Positions 1 through 10,330 of a DNA stretch of 64,000 bases are shown here, piece after piece. Below the pieces are notes generated by a model that saw nothing but the letters and a program-made list of their open reading frames with translations, did not search any database and was not told the origin of the DNA. A program made the position numbers and the translations under genes. Origin of the DNA: Hygrophila difformis. Lineage: Eukaryota > Streptophyta > Magnoliopsida > Lamiales > Acanthaceae. Position 1 is the stretch's first letter, and each line of letters starts with the position of its first letter. The DNA is taken from assembly GCA_030278955.1 (NCBI GenBank), contig JAOANR010000003.1, positions 19,677,050 to 19,741,049 on the forward strand, given 5' to 3'.

Positions 1-260
1 TAATGACAAAGAAATTAAAGAACATAACAAAATTTTCATAAATCAATTCCAATTTTCCAACCACCTTAATTCAAGAACAACAATACGCTTCCTCATATAT
101 TCAACAGAAACAGGAAATTGGTAACAGGCTATAATAATAAGCTCAGGCAATATATAGATCAACTCATCACAGCTGTGTAACAAGAACAACAATGCATAAG
201 ACACATTCCCATTCGGTCATTTATTACCAATTCTCTCGGGAGGACTTAATAATTCCAGAC

Positions 261-929
261 AATGTTATTAAAATCTAGATCTAGATCTTAGAATCTTAAG
301 ATCTTACGATCCCACAAAGCCAAAACGATTAAAATCAGGTATGAGATCTAAATTAGGGTGAAATCTGGATAAGATCTATAGGATTTATACATGATCTTAA
401 AATCTTTAAAAGATCCGATCCCGCTCCCTCTTATTTTTCATCTCATTTTTTCAATTTTTAGTCCTCCATTTTTTTCCAAAATCCAGATCTATGGATTTTT
501 GTTTGCATCTCCATTTTCCTCGCATTCCCTTCATCTTCCTCTTCCAACAGTCGCCGTTGTATCTCCTTCATCTTCTTGTTGTTGCCGTCGCCGTCGTATT
601 CCCCTTCTCTATGCGAATATTACCCCTGCCCAGATGGATAATGATAAATCCAATGAGACAATGGTTGACACTGATGAAAATTGAGAAAATTCTAATGACA
701 AATCCAACTCGGCTCAAGCATCATGTCTTAAATGCTCAATTATTATCCTTTTTTTCCCTAAACAAAATATTGTCTATTGATATTGGTTATTGTAATTTGC
801 TAATATGCAATATGAATAATTTCTTTTATCCTAATTTCATAGGATCTTAAGATCTGAATTCGATCATACGATCCCGATCTTGAAAAGGGAAAAACGATCC
901 TACATAAGATCTATATTATGATAACCTTG
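261..929. mobile_element. MULE-like non-autonomous DNA transposon, 669 bp
   Basis: The element is bounded by a 9-bp direct repeat ATTCCAGAC at 252-260 and 930-938, the TSD length typical of Mutator-like elements. The ends form an imperfect terminal inverted repeat: the left end reads GTTATTAAAATCTAGATC from 264 and the reverse complement of the right end reads GTTATCATAATATAGATC. Subterminal DNA is rich in GATC/AGATCTTAAGATC palindromes. The interior (about 420-700) is more GC-rich and can be read as a short serine-rich peptide, so it may be a captured gene fragment (Pack-MULE style). No transposase is present. Superfamily assignment rests on TSD length only. Confidence 0.6.
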
Positions 930-938
930 ATTCCAGAC

Positions 939-1725
939 GGGCATCGTCATCCACCCACCCCTTTCTCTTCCTAAGCACTCTCATACAAGTGTTTTTTTCG
1001 ATTCTTATAGAGGAAAATGCCGCCAGAATTCTCCTGTTGAACTAGTAATAGTTTTTAGTTTAGTTAAGAAAAAAGCAAAAGAAAAGTGGACTTTTTCTTT
1101 GAGGTAATTAATTCTTTTGAGTGATGTGGTGATTTTAGGTGGTAATGTATGCATACATTTTAATGGGGAATTGTGTAGAAAAATTGATAAAAACTTGGTG
1201 ATGGTTGGAATTTGCTGTGTGTGGCCCATTTATTCTATTCTTACCCATTTCCCCCCACAGCTCAGGCCGCCCATGAGAATATCTTTTGAGGCCCAACTCA
1301 TCTATCAACTCCTCAAGTCTGTAAATTACTTGCTCCCTTCTTCTTCCAGATCGTGTAATTATAACTGCTCCTAGTTTTTAATTTATCCATCTGTAGTTCA
1401 GCTAAGGTTAACGATTTCCACCTATGTGTGTCCTATTCCACTGCTAAACACACAACCACACAAGGGTGCATATTAATTCAAAACACACTGCTAAACACCT
1501 ATGCATGTGGTGATATGTTATGTACTACTTTTTTTTTTGGGTGATTAGGACGCAAAGCATCAGCAAATAATAATGAAAAAAGACTACAGCCAGGGGGGAA
1601 GGGATAGAAAGAAGCAAAATTAAAGGAAATAAAAAATCTAGAAACGGGGAACCAAGTTCCCAACATATACTACTTAATATGTTTAAAAATCTAAGCATAT
1701 TAATCCAAATTTGTTACCCAATATG
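939..1725. other. Intergenic DNA, no gene recognised
   Basis: I see no coding region with recognisable similarity here. The stretch holds short open frames without motifs and a poly-T run near 1530-1539. The last five bases before 1731 (CTACT) are the target-site copy of the gypsy element that follows. Confidence 0.6.
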
Positions 1726-1730
1726 CTACT

Positions 1731-3035
1731 TGCCATGAATCTTTTGGTTACTAACTTGTTTAGGGATGATTAAGAGAAGATTATGCGAAAGATTAAGAGG
1801 GTGATAGATGGAAGATGTACTCAAATAGGAAATATAAAGGATAAGGAAGCTAAACCGCAACAAGGGCCGCCGGGGGAAGCAACCAAAGTGTAGAAACCTT
1901 GACCTCAACCCAATCCTTCAACTCGAGCCTCGGTTTGTGTAATCAACAAGGACGCTTCAATCCAAGATTGATGAATGTTTCCAAGCAAACATACAAAGAG
2001 TGTGTGAGAATGTATGTAAACTCAAAAATGATCTTTTCAAGAGAAAAGATAATTTCATTCAAGCAAAAGATGTCTTACAAAATGAGGGGAGGTCATATAT
2101 ATAGGCCAACCCCTTAAACAAACCCTAAGAAGGATTAAACAACAAAGGAAAATACAAGAAATGAAAAATACATAAAAAAATAAGGCCTGATGCGGTTTAG
2201 GGGAAGTGATGCGGTTTATACCGCATCGAGTGAAAAAGACCGCATCGGGTCTTAAGAAGGCCTAACTATTACAACTGAGGCGATGCGGTTTGGTCGATGC
2301 AGTTTATACTGCATCGAGCAGGAAACCGCATCGAGGACTCGATAATAATAATAATAATAAAATAGACTGAGGTGGATTAAACGAGGCGGTCTAAGTGTAT
2401 TCCGCATCGAGGGAGACCGCCTCGAGTTTGGGGACTTAGAAAAATTAGGAAGGGGGTGATACGGGATAGGCGATGCGGTATAGACCGCATCGAGGTCGAT
2501 ACGGTTTATACCACATCGATTTTGGAAGAGGCTGAGTAAGGCGATGCGGTTGAAAATACCGCATCGAGGTCGATGCGATATATACCGCATCGATTGGTTC
2601 GCACCAATCCTCATGCCTTAGCCAAAATTCGCATGCCCTTATTTCTACATTATTACAAAATATTATGTCCGACCATCCTCCGACTTGTCCGAAAATTGTC
2701 CAGCGACCGACGGTGGCTCCGGCCAACTTCCGACCAATTTTCCGGCGAGCTCCATTTTGACCTCCGGTGCTCCGGTAACTTCTCCGATGACCTTCCGGCG
2801 ACTCTCGGCTTAATTCTTCAAAATTGGGGATTCCATGGAGGGATTAATCCCTCCGGACTCTTCAAGTTGGATCAGGATCAATGCTTTCAGACTGCTACCT
2901 TCTTCTCTGTTGATTTCTTCTGTGAATTCTGCGGTCTTAAGAAGGGTTGCAATCTGGTCTGTGAACTTCCGGGTCCTGGTCCTGGAGCATGGTCTCGATG
3001 GGATAATTAATGCTGCAGATTTGGCTCCCACGTCA
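1731..3035 (-). repeat. 3' LTR of the outer Gypsy element (1305 bp)
   Basis: It matches 14949-16278 over its length with small indels. It starts TGCCATG and ends CGTCA in plus orientation, with a polypurine tract at its inner side. It contains a palindromic CGATGCGGT/ACCGCATCG cluster (2189-2594), a TAA microsatellite (about 2341-2361), a CCGG-rich stretch (about 2670-2810) and, at its inner end (2810-3035), the last codons of pol. Confidence 0.93.
2189..2594. repeat. Palindromic CGATGCGGT/ACCGCATCG cluster in the 3' LTR
   Basis: More than a dozen half-sites of GATGCGGT and ACCGCATC occur in about 400 bp. Many are paired as near-perfect hairpins such as GATGCGGTATAGACCGCATC, with variants GAGGCGGT/ACCGCCTC. 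Spacing is irregular, so this is not a simple tandem array. The cluster is conserved in the other LTR (15410-15816). Confidence 0.85.
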
Positions 3036-3929
3036 TCCCCTCCCCCTTGAGAAGGTTGAGCCATCAACCGAACAAGCTCTTCACCGTCTTCCTCGTAGAG
3101 GGCGAGATCTGCAACATTAAACGTGGCATTAATTCCATACTCGGGAGGCATTTCCAACATGTATGCGTTGTCATTGATCTTCTCCAACACTCTGAATGGA
3201 CCGTCCCCCCGTGGGGAAAGTTTGTCACGCCGTTTCAGTGGAAATCTCTCATTCCTCATGTGTAGCCAAACCCAATCCCCGAGCTTTAACAATAGCTTCT
3301 TTCGTCCTCTGTTGGCGTATTTCGTATAGGTTTCTGCGGCCTTCTTAAGGCTGTCCTGGACGTTCTGGTGAAGCTCCAGTATAGCTCGAGCCCTGTCCCT
3401 GCCATTTACATTAAAATGCTCATTGCGGGGCAATGGCAACATATCAACAGGGGTCAGTGGGTTGAAACCATAAACAATTTCGAACGGTGACATGTTAGTG
3501 GCACTGTAGACGTGTCTATTGTATGCAAACTCAATGTAGGGCAGACACTTGTCCCAGCTCTTGTAGCTTGAAGCAGTAATAATCCGCAGCAGATTACACA
3601 GCACTCTGTTGACGGCTTCAGTTTGCCCGTCTGTTTGAGGGTGATATGTTGTGGAAAACAACAGCTTCGTGCCAATTTTATGCCACAGAGATTTCCAGAA
3701 ATAGCTGACAAACTTTGTGTCTCGGTCCGACACAATTGTTTTTGGGACCCATAGAGACGCACCACTTCTCTGAAGAATAATTTGGCAATATGGTGTGCGT
3801 CATTTGTCTTTGTGCAGGGAATAAAATGAGCCATCTTGCTGAAACAATCTACCACCACAAATATCGAATCCTTATTCCGTGCAGTCTATGGTAGCCCTAG
3901 CACAAAGTCCATTGAAAGATCAATCCATT
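2810..3929 (-). pseudogene. Integrase core and C-terminus of the outer Gypsy pol (broken)
   Basis: Read on the minus strand from 3929, this is the retroviral-type integrase catalytic core that joins element cDNA to the chromosome. The first catalytic Asp lies in LSMDFVLGLP, the second in SDRDTKF, and the Glu in [11 protein letters not shown], matching the DD35E spacing. A C-terminal region follows with GDWVWLHMRNERFP and a GPFRVLEKINDNAY motif. The frame runs past the polypurine tract and LTR boundary (3035) and stops at 2810. Lesions: an in-frame TAG at 3886-3888 and a 1-base deletion near 3745, before SDRDTKF. The upstream zinc-binding part lies across the nested insertion at 9488-10330. 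Confidence 0.88.
3036..3048 (-). promoter_or_regulatory. Polypurine tract of the outer Gypsy element
   Basis: On the minus strand it reads AAGGGGGAGGGGA directly before the 3' LTR start (TGACGTGGG). It would be the plus-strand priming site for reverse transcription. It overlaps the pol reading frame. Confidence 0.85.
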
Positions 3930-4730
3930 TAACATGGAAGTCAAATCCAACCCGGTCAATTTTTTTGAACAGATAAAGAGAAGTATATTTGAGTCCAGTA
4001 GAACAAAAGAATTGGGCTGGAATATCGAGTCCAACCAGCCTTGGCCCAATTCCAAGAAGAGGTCCAAAGAAGAAAGTTCGGACCAAGCCCGTCAAAATGA
4101 AATCCGACCCGCATACTTCCCTTCACATATCCGACTTGCATGTCTACGTCGGATCCAACCTCCTATCCCGCATACACTACTGCTCTAATCGTATACACTA
4201 TTTCAGCTCGGATCCCCCAGCTGAATCCCATCATGACCATCTCGTAGCCACTCAGTCCACTTCGCCCCCTTGTTTAGGATTTTATGTTTTGTAATGAACA
4301 TGAGTATAAATACTTCATCCCATCCTTGTATTGAAGACTTTGGAATGTGATTGAATGAAATTTGTTCTCGTTGTGAGACATTATCCTTGTTGTTGAGTGA
4401 TTCTTTAACATCCTTCTTGAGTGATTCTTGAAGGGGATATTCGTGTGACTCGAATATCAAAACTGTGGGATTGAGTGATTCTTTCTCACTTGTTCTTGGT
4501 GTGAAGCCTTGGACAGCCATCACTTCTTGAAGATTGAAGCATTCTTCAAGTTGTTCTTCCATCCTTGAAGGTTTGAGGGTATGGTGTGACTCCATACTTG
4601 CTTCCTTTCGAAGTTGGTATTAGCTTCCCTATCTTTTCCTTGTCTTTGAATTCCATCATTTTCATCTTCTTTCTTTTATCAAGTAATTGCATAACTTGGA
4701 TCTTGGGTGTGGATCTAGAGATCCATGTCA
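3930..4730 (+). repeat. 5' LTR of the nested element (801 bp)
   Basis: It matches 8662-9487 almost throughout. It starts TAACATGG (TG changed to TA by a G-to-A transition) and ends ATCCATGTCA. Compared with the 3' LTR it lacks one unit of a short TGATTCTTGAAGG repeat near 4420. Confidence 0.92.
4305..4312 (+). promoter_or_regulatory. Putative TATA box in the nested 5' LTR
   Basis: TATAAATA lies within the LTR and is repeated at 9037-9044 in the other LTR. The position fits the U3 promoter of the element. This is a motif match only. Confidence 0.5.
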
Positions 4731-4733
4731 GTT

Positions 4734-4745
4734 TGGTATCAGAGC
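4734..4745 (+). promoter_or_regulatory. Primer-binding site (initiator Met tRNA), nested element
   Basis: TGGTATCAGAGC begins four bases after the LTR end. It is the standard plant retrotransposon site complementary to the 3' end of initiator tRNA-Met. Confidence 0.88.
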
Positions 4746-6137
4746 TTATAGTTAGCATTACTTGTTCTTCATTCTAAAAATCGAAAAAAAAAAACCAAAA
4801 ATATAGCTCGTTGTTTGCTGTTCGGATTTTCTGGTATTTTTCTATTGTGTTTTTGCCAAATCTGATATCATTTTCGTGTTCTTTGATATGTTTACTTAAA
4901 GATTCATATAAAATTCATCAAATTTGGCCAAAAAATGAGTGAGTTATGAGCATTTGAAGTTTTTTAATGTTCTTGACTTGTTCTTGAGCAAAACTCATAC
5001 TTCCACCAACTTTTGGTCTTTGATTCTGAAATTTTTTGTTTTTGAGCTTGTTTTCCTCCATTTGAAACTCATTTTGTGGGTATTGCATCATTTCATAAGC
5101 ATATTGAGCATTGATTGCAAGATTGAACTAAAGGGTTGCTTAGTTTGCTTCCATTTTTCAATACCTGAACTTGTTGGTTAAAATCCACCTTGGGGAAGAC
5201 AACCTGCTACTATTCCAAGGGGTGGGTTTACATATTTTGGGTGTTATCTTTCCATTGGAAGTGGTTTCAAAGGATTTGGAGTTCATTTGGGTGACCAAAC
5301 ATTGAAAACAAAATTTCTGTCACAGTGTATCCGAATCTGTCCCAACTTTGAGAGTTCATAACGTTTTGAGTTCTTCGAATTTTCTGATGAATCTTCAACC
5401 ATCTTCAAGATACCTGAATGCTGAATCCATAGGATTTTGAATTATCAAATTTGGATTTTTTTGAGGTCGTTATCACACTTTTAGTAACATGTGTCATTTT
5501 CTGTCGGCACCAGAAAGTTGAGGCGCGCGAGGACACGTGGGGACACCAAATTAATTTCTTTTTGTTTGTATTTCCTTCCCAATCCGTGATTGTTGACTTT
5601 CATTTGGCTACACAATTGGAGACGATTTGGTATCTCAAAAAGAGTCCAAAATTGCACACTAACAAATCTGCCAACTTGAGAAAAATCTGCCAACTTGCCA
5701 ACTCTTTTGGGATTGTGTGTTTTTGAGTGTATATGTGAGTTTACACCAAATATTGAGATTAATTGTGGATTTGACTAATTAAAAGGTATTGAACATTGAG
5801 AAGCAAGTGCCCCTATCAAAATTGCAATCAATTATCAAGTGCATTTGCATATCACACGCATATTCTACCATTTTTGATTGAGTTGAGTAATTCCAAATTG
5901 ATTCCTGGATTACGCGTACATCAATTCGAGCACCAATCCTCATCTCAATTTGGTTGGACATATTTGTGGAAGCTCAAACTCGTTGTGATCAAGTCCAAGG
6001 TTGATAGCCATACTTGTGAGAAAAGTGAGGAATATTTGTGTGACGAGTACACCAAAAATATATATATCTTAGATTATTTTTGCACTAATCATTTATAGAT
6101 ATATCTTCCTGGTGTTTTCTTTACAGGAAAAATTACA
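4746..6137 (+). other. Long untranslated leader of the nested element
   Basis: About 1.4 kb lies between the primer-binding site and gag and has no long open frame. It presumably holds packaging and dimerisation signals; I recognise none. A run of A near 4789-4800 is the only low-complexity patch. Confidence 0.6.
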
Positions 6138-8920
6138 ATGGCACAACTTGCAGAAGTCTTGCTATCGTTGAAGGGCATTGAGGAACAAATGCAAATAATG
6201 AACAATAAATTTGAGAAAAATGATGGCAAATTCGAGGAACTGGATAAGAGATTTGAAAATTCATTTGTTGATGTCGGGAAAACAATATTGGTCTTAGAAG
6301 AAAGGATCAAAAAGCAAGCCGATAGTGTATGCCGCCAAGTACTCAATAATATGGATGATCATGTCAAAGAAAAATTGGACGATCGAATCCTTACTTTGGT
6401 GGATGACTTTGAGAACAAATTGACAATGCGGTTTCAGGCCATCCAATCGCATGTCTTGAGGAAGGTGGAGTTAAAGCTGCAAGAGGAGTTTGACAAGCGG
6501 GCACCACCACCAGTTACCACCACACCGGTTGCTATACAGCACAGTCCAAAGTCGAATCAGAGTCGACATAGTTTGCATCATGAAAATAATTATTGGGAGG
6601 AAGAGTTCGCATCTGAGGCGGACAAATCTGATAGAGTGGAACTTCCTTTCGACCGTAGGCAAGGACCGCCTAGGCGACCTCCAATACGGATTGAGAGACC
6701 ACTGGTACATACTCCATTGAGAGAAAGAATTCCAAGGAACAGGCATGATCGACCCCCGAGGGACGACTCAATTGACGTAATTGAGAGAGAGAATCAGAAT
6801 AGGAGAGAATACAGACATGACAGGAATGATCAAGGAGATTGGGTGGATAATGATTTAAAAGGGCTTAAATTTAATATTCCAATGTTAAAAGGATCCCATG
6901 ACCCACAAGAATTCATCGATTGGAAAGGCTCCATCGAAATGGTGTTTGAATGCCATCGATATTCAGAAGAGAAAAAGGTCTGAATCGCTGTGTGTGAGTT
7001 CAAGGACTATGCCCTTGTATGGTGGCAAAAGACCATAAAGTACATACAACAACGAGGGTTTGAACCGATCAACACATGGAATAGATTAATTAGAGTCATG
7101 GAAACCCGTTTTTTCTGCCAGCCAACTACATGAACGAGTTGCACGGAAAATTGCAATCATTGGTTCAAGGAAATAAATCCGTTGAGGATTATTTCAAAGA
7201 GATAGAAATCCTGATGATCCGCACCAACATTGTAGAAGAGGTAGATACCACTGAATCCCGATTTTTGAATGGACTCCGAAGGGAAATTTATGACGAGATT
7301 GATGTCATGGGTTACACATATTTGAAGGACCTAGTCCGAAAGGCCACGCGAATTGAAGCCCGACATAAGAGAAACAAGACCTCCCGTGCTTTATTTAGGA
7401 CTGAAACATCCCGTCGGTGGAGCGACGAACAAGTTTATGAGCCAATTAAGGAAGATAAAAGGAAAAATAAGCCTTTTGAAATTGGAAAACAGTTCAAAGA
7501 GTACCAAGTTACTAAACCTGCCGGACAGAAGGGCACTGCAGACAAGCCCAAAAGGGAAGTCACTTGTTTTAAATGCAATCGTAAGGGACATTATGCTTAT
7601 GAATGTACTTTTGAACGTAGGGCAGCTATTTTGGAATCTGGGAATGTTAGGATTCTTGAATCCGATATCGAAGAACAAGCCCGTGAAGCTGAAATGGAAA
7701 GTTCCGGAGAAGAAAAAGACTATGATGAAGAGGAAGTGATCGCCGATGAGCGGACTCTTGCAACCTTTGTGATAAGTCGATCCCTTCGAGCTGACAAAGT
7801 AAAAGAAGCCGAATCATCAAACAGGGAGAATTTACTTTACTGTCATTGCAATATTATGGGAAATATTTCATCTGTAATAATTGATAATGGTAGTTGCACG
7901 AACATTATTAACCCCTATGTTATTCGCAGGCTAGGAATTGCTACTGAAGAGCACCAAAAACTATATAAGTTTAATTGGATGGATGGCAACACTCAAATGC
8001 AAGTCAAAGAGCAAGCAAGAATTCCAATTTTCCTGGGAACGTATACTGATACAATCTTGTGTGACGTTGCCCCGATGTCTGCATGTCACCTCTTGTTGGG
8101 ACAACCTTGGATGTATGATTTAGATGTAACTTATATGGGTCGTACTAACTCTGTTTCATTCATTCAGAACCGAAAGAAGTACCACATCAAGCCACTTCCG
8201 GAGCACATAATTCAGAAGGATCAGGAACAGTTGAAAAAGAAATTGAAACATGAAGAGGCCGAAAGGCGAGAAAAATTAAAGCAACAAAAATGCGAGGCTA
8301 AAGAAAATGCTACACAGTTGGCCAAAACTGAAAAAGGGAAAGACATGGCACCTACAGGTTACTGTCTCTTGACTATCCACGAACGCAATCTAATTCATAA
8401 CCGAACGGTCCATTTTGCACCTCACAAAGTTATTTATGATGACAGAAAACCTGCGGCCTTGGAGCTGATTGGAGATGAAGTCAAGCAAAAATTCCAACTC
8501 ATTACTGAGAAAACTCTAACTTCATCTTTATTTAGAAATTTTGATTGTTTTGTCGAATATTCCACTGATGGACTTTATCTTCTTGCAGAAATAAAGGAGC
8601 ATCAACGGGACTTACCCTTTCAATTGGCTGTGGAGTCCAAAGCTTTTCGAGTGGGAGGGAATGACATGGAAGTCAAATCCGACCCGGTCAAATTTTTTGA
8701 ACAGATAAAGAGAAGTATATTTAAGTCCAGTAGAACAAAAGAATTGGGCTGGAATATCGAGTCCAACCAGCCTTGGCCCAATTCCAAGAAGAGGTCCAAA
8801 GAAGAAAGTTCGGACCAAGCCCGTCAAAATAAAATCCGACCCGCATACTTCCCTTTACATATCCGACTTGCATGTCTACGTCGGATCCAACCTCCTATCC
8901 CGCATCCACTACTGCTCTAA
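6138..8920 (+). pseudogene. gag-protease polyprotein of the nested element (two lesions)
   Basis: The ATG at 6138 starts a capsid-type protein with a coiled-coil N-terminus (heptad-rich LEERIKKQ region), a basic RP-rich linker, a gag core (KGLKFNIPMLKG, ALVWW) and a zinc knuckle CX2CX4HX4C at 7565-7606 (CFKCNRKGHYAYEC). An aspartic protease follows, with the motif IIDNGSCTN at about 7880-7900 and a distal LLLGQPWMYD. An acidic/lysine-rich tail continues to the polypurine tract. An in-frame TGA at 6981-6983 and a one-base insertion in the T run near 7112 break the frame; from 7130 it is open for 596 codons. As in the outer element, the frame passes the polypurine tract and runs 86 codons into the 3' LTR. 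No reverse transcriptase follows the protease. Confidence 0.88.
8651..8661 (+). promoter_or_regulatory. Polypurine tract of the nested element
   Basis: GTGGGAGGGAA directly precedes the 3' LTR (TGACATGG). It lies inside the open gag-protease frame. Confidence 0.8.
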
Positions 8921-9487
8921 TCGTATGCACTATTTCAGCTCGGATCCCCCAGCTGAATCCCATCATGACCATCTCGTAGCCACTCAGTCCACTTCGCCCC
9001 CTTGTTTAGGATTTTATGCTTTGTAATGAACATGAGTATAAATACTTCATCCCATCATGAGTATTGAAGACTTTGGAATGTGATTGAATGAAATTTGTTC
9101 TCGTTGTGAGACATTATCCTTGTTGTTGAGTGATTCTTCAACATCCTTCTTGAGTGATTCTTGAAGGTCCTTCTTGAGTGATTCTTGAAGGGGATATTCG
9201 TGTGACTCGAATATCAAAACTGTGGGATTGAGTGATTCTTTCTCACTTGTTCTTGGTGTGAAGCCTTGGACAGCCATCACTTCTTGAAGATTGAAGCATT
9301 CTTCAAGTTGTTCTTACATCCTTGAAGGTTTGAGGGTATGGTGTGACTCCATACTTGCTTCCTTTCGAAGTTGGTATTAGCTTCCCTATCTTTTCCTTGT
9401 CTTTGAATTCCATCATTTTCATCTTCTTTCTTTCATCAAGTAATTGCATAACTCGGATCTTGGGTGTGGATCTAGAGATCCATGTCA
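8662..9487 (+). repeat. 3' LTR of the nested element (826 bp)
   Basis: It starts TGACATGG and ends ATCCATGTCA, followed by TSD CCATT. It is collinear with 3930-4730, with a few substitutions and one extra copy of a TGATTCTTGAAGG-type repeat near 9160. Confidence 0.92.
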
Positions 9488-10330
9488 CCATTGTCCCTCG
9501 GGAATCGGTAGAGGCATAGATAATCTATGCGGCTTCGAAGTGGATTTCGCCTTCAGACAGACGATGCACTTGGATATCAGATCATCCACTTCCTTCCTCA
9601 TTCCCGGCCAGTAGAATCGTTCACTTAGAATTCCGAAAGTGGCAGTCCGCCCGAAATGTCCCATAAGGTCTCCGTTGTGAACTTCTTTGATCAATAACTC
9701 CCGAACGGATCCCTTAGGAATGCACAGCCAGTTCTCGAAGTATAGAAATCCATCAAGTCTAGAAAATTCCTTGAACCCGTGCCTTTCGGTTTCTGCCCAA
9801 AACTCCTTGAAATTAGGATTAGTGGCATATTGATCCTTAATATGCTCAAAGCCAAATAGATGTGTCGTGGCAATGGCCGCCAAGGCCATCCTCCGGGATA
9901 GGGCGTCTGCAACAATATTTTTCTTTCCCTTCTTGTACTTGAGTACATAAGGAAAAGTCTCGATAAATCCGCTCCAGCGTGCATGCCTTTTCCCTAGTTG
10001 ACCCTGGTTCCGAATATGTTTGAGGGTCTCGTGGTCTGTATGGATGATGAACTCACGACCCCGAAGATATTGTTGCCACGTCTTTAACGCTTGAACCACA
10101 TCGTAGAGTTCTTTGTCATAAGTTGAATAATTCAACTGAGCTCCAGAGAACGTTTCACTGTGGTATGCCACTGGCTTACCATTCTGCAATAATACTGCCC
10201 CCATGCCGGTGCCCGATGCATCGCATTCTACCTCAAATGGTAGATCAAAATCTGGTAGGGCCAAGTCCGGTGCATGAGTTAGTTTGGATTTCAATTCCTC
10301 AAAACTTTTCTGCTCAGATGGCCCCCACTT
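9488..10330 (-). pseudogene. RNase H and integrase zinc-binding domain of the outer Gypsy pol
   Basis: Downstream of the TAA at 10331-10333 the same frame continues as RNase H, which degrades the RNA strand during reverse transcription. Visible motifs are ECDASGTGMGAVL (first Asp), a YDKEL stretch, a TDHETLKH stretch and NIVADALSR. The HHCC zinc-binding module of integrase follows (EVHNGDLMGHFG then KCIVCLKAK) and ends PIPEGQW at the nested insertion. It is read on the minus strand and continues, past the insertion, at 3929. This segment is open apart from the stop that separates it from reverse transcriptase. Confidence 0.88.

Larger units (their letters stand above)
3930..9487 (+). mobile_element. 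Nested Gypsy derivative encoding only gag-protease (5558 bp)
   Basis: It is inserted into the integrase gene of the outer element with TSD CCATT at 3925-3929 and 9488-9492. LTRs of 801 and 826 bp flank a primer-binding site, a 1.4-kb leader, a gag-protease frame and a polypurine tract. No reverse transcriptase, RNase H or integrase is present, and no junction suggests one was recently cut out. Its gag is homologous to that of the host element (shared KG-K-F-I-P gag start, ALVWW motif, zinc knuckle). It is probably a non-autonomous member of the same lineage mobilised in trans. The 5' LTR starts TA instead of TG. Confidence 0.92.

Noticed and set aside
391..850. Two overlapping frames as a host gene
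   Set aside because: They lie wholly inside the 261-929 transposon, are short, and show no domain. At most a captured fragment.
2252..2726. Overlapping 90-120 codon minus-strand frames (and 15474-15836)
   Set aside because: They arise from the repeated GATGCGGT/ACCGCATC motifs and disagree in frame between motif copies.
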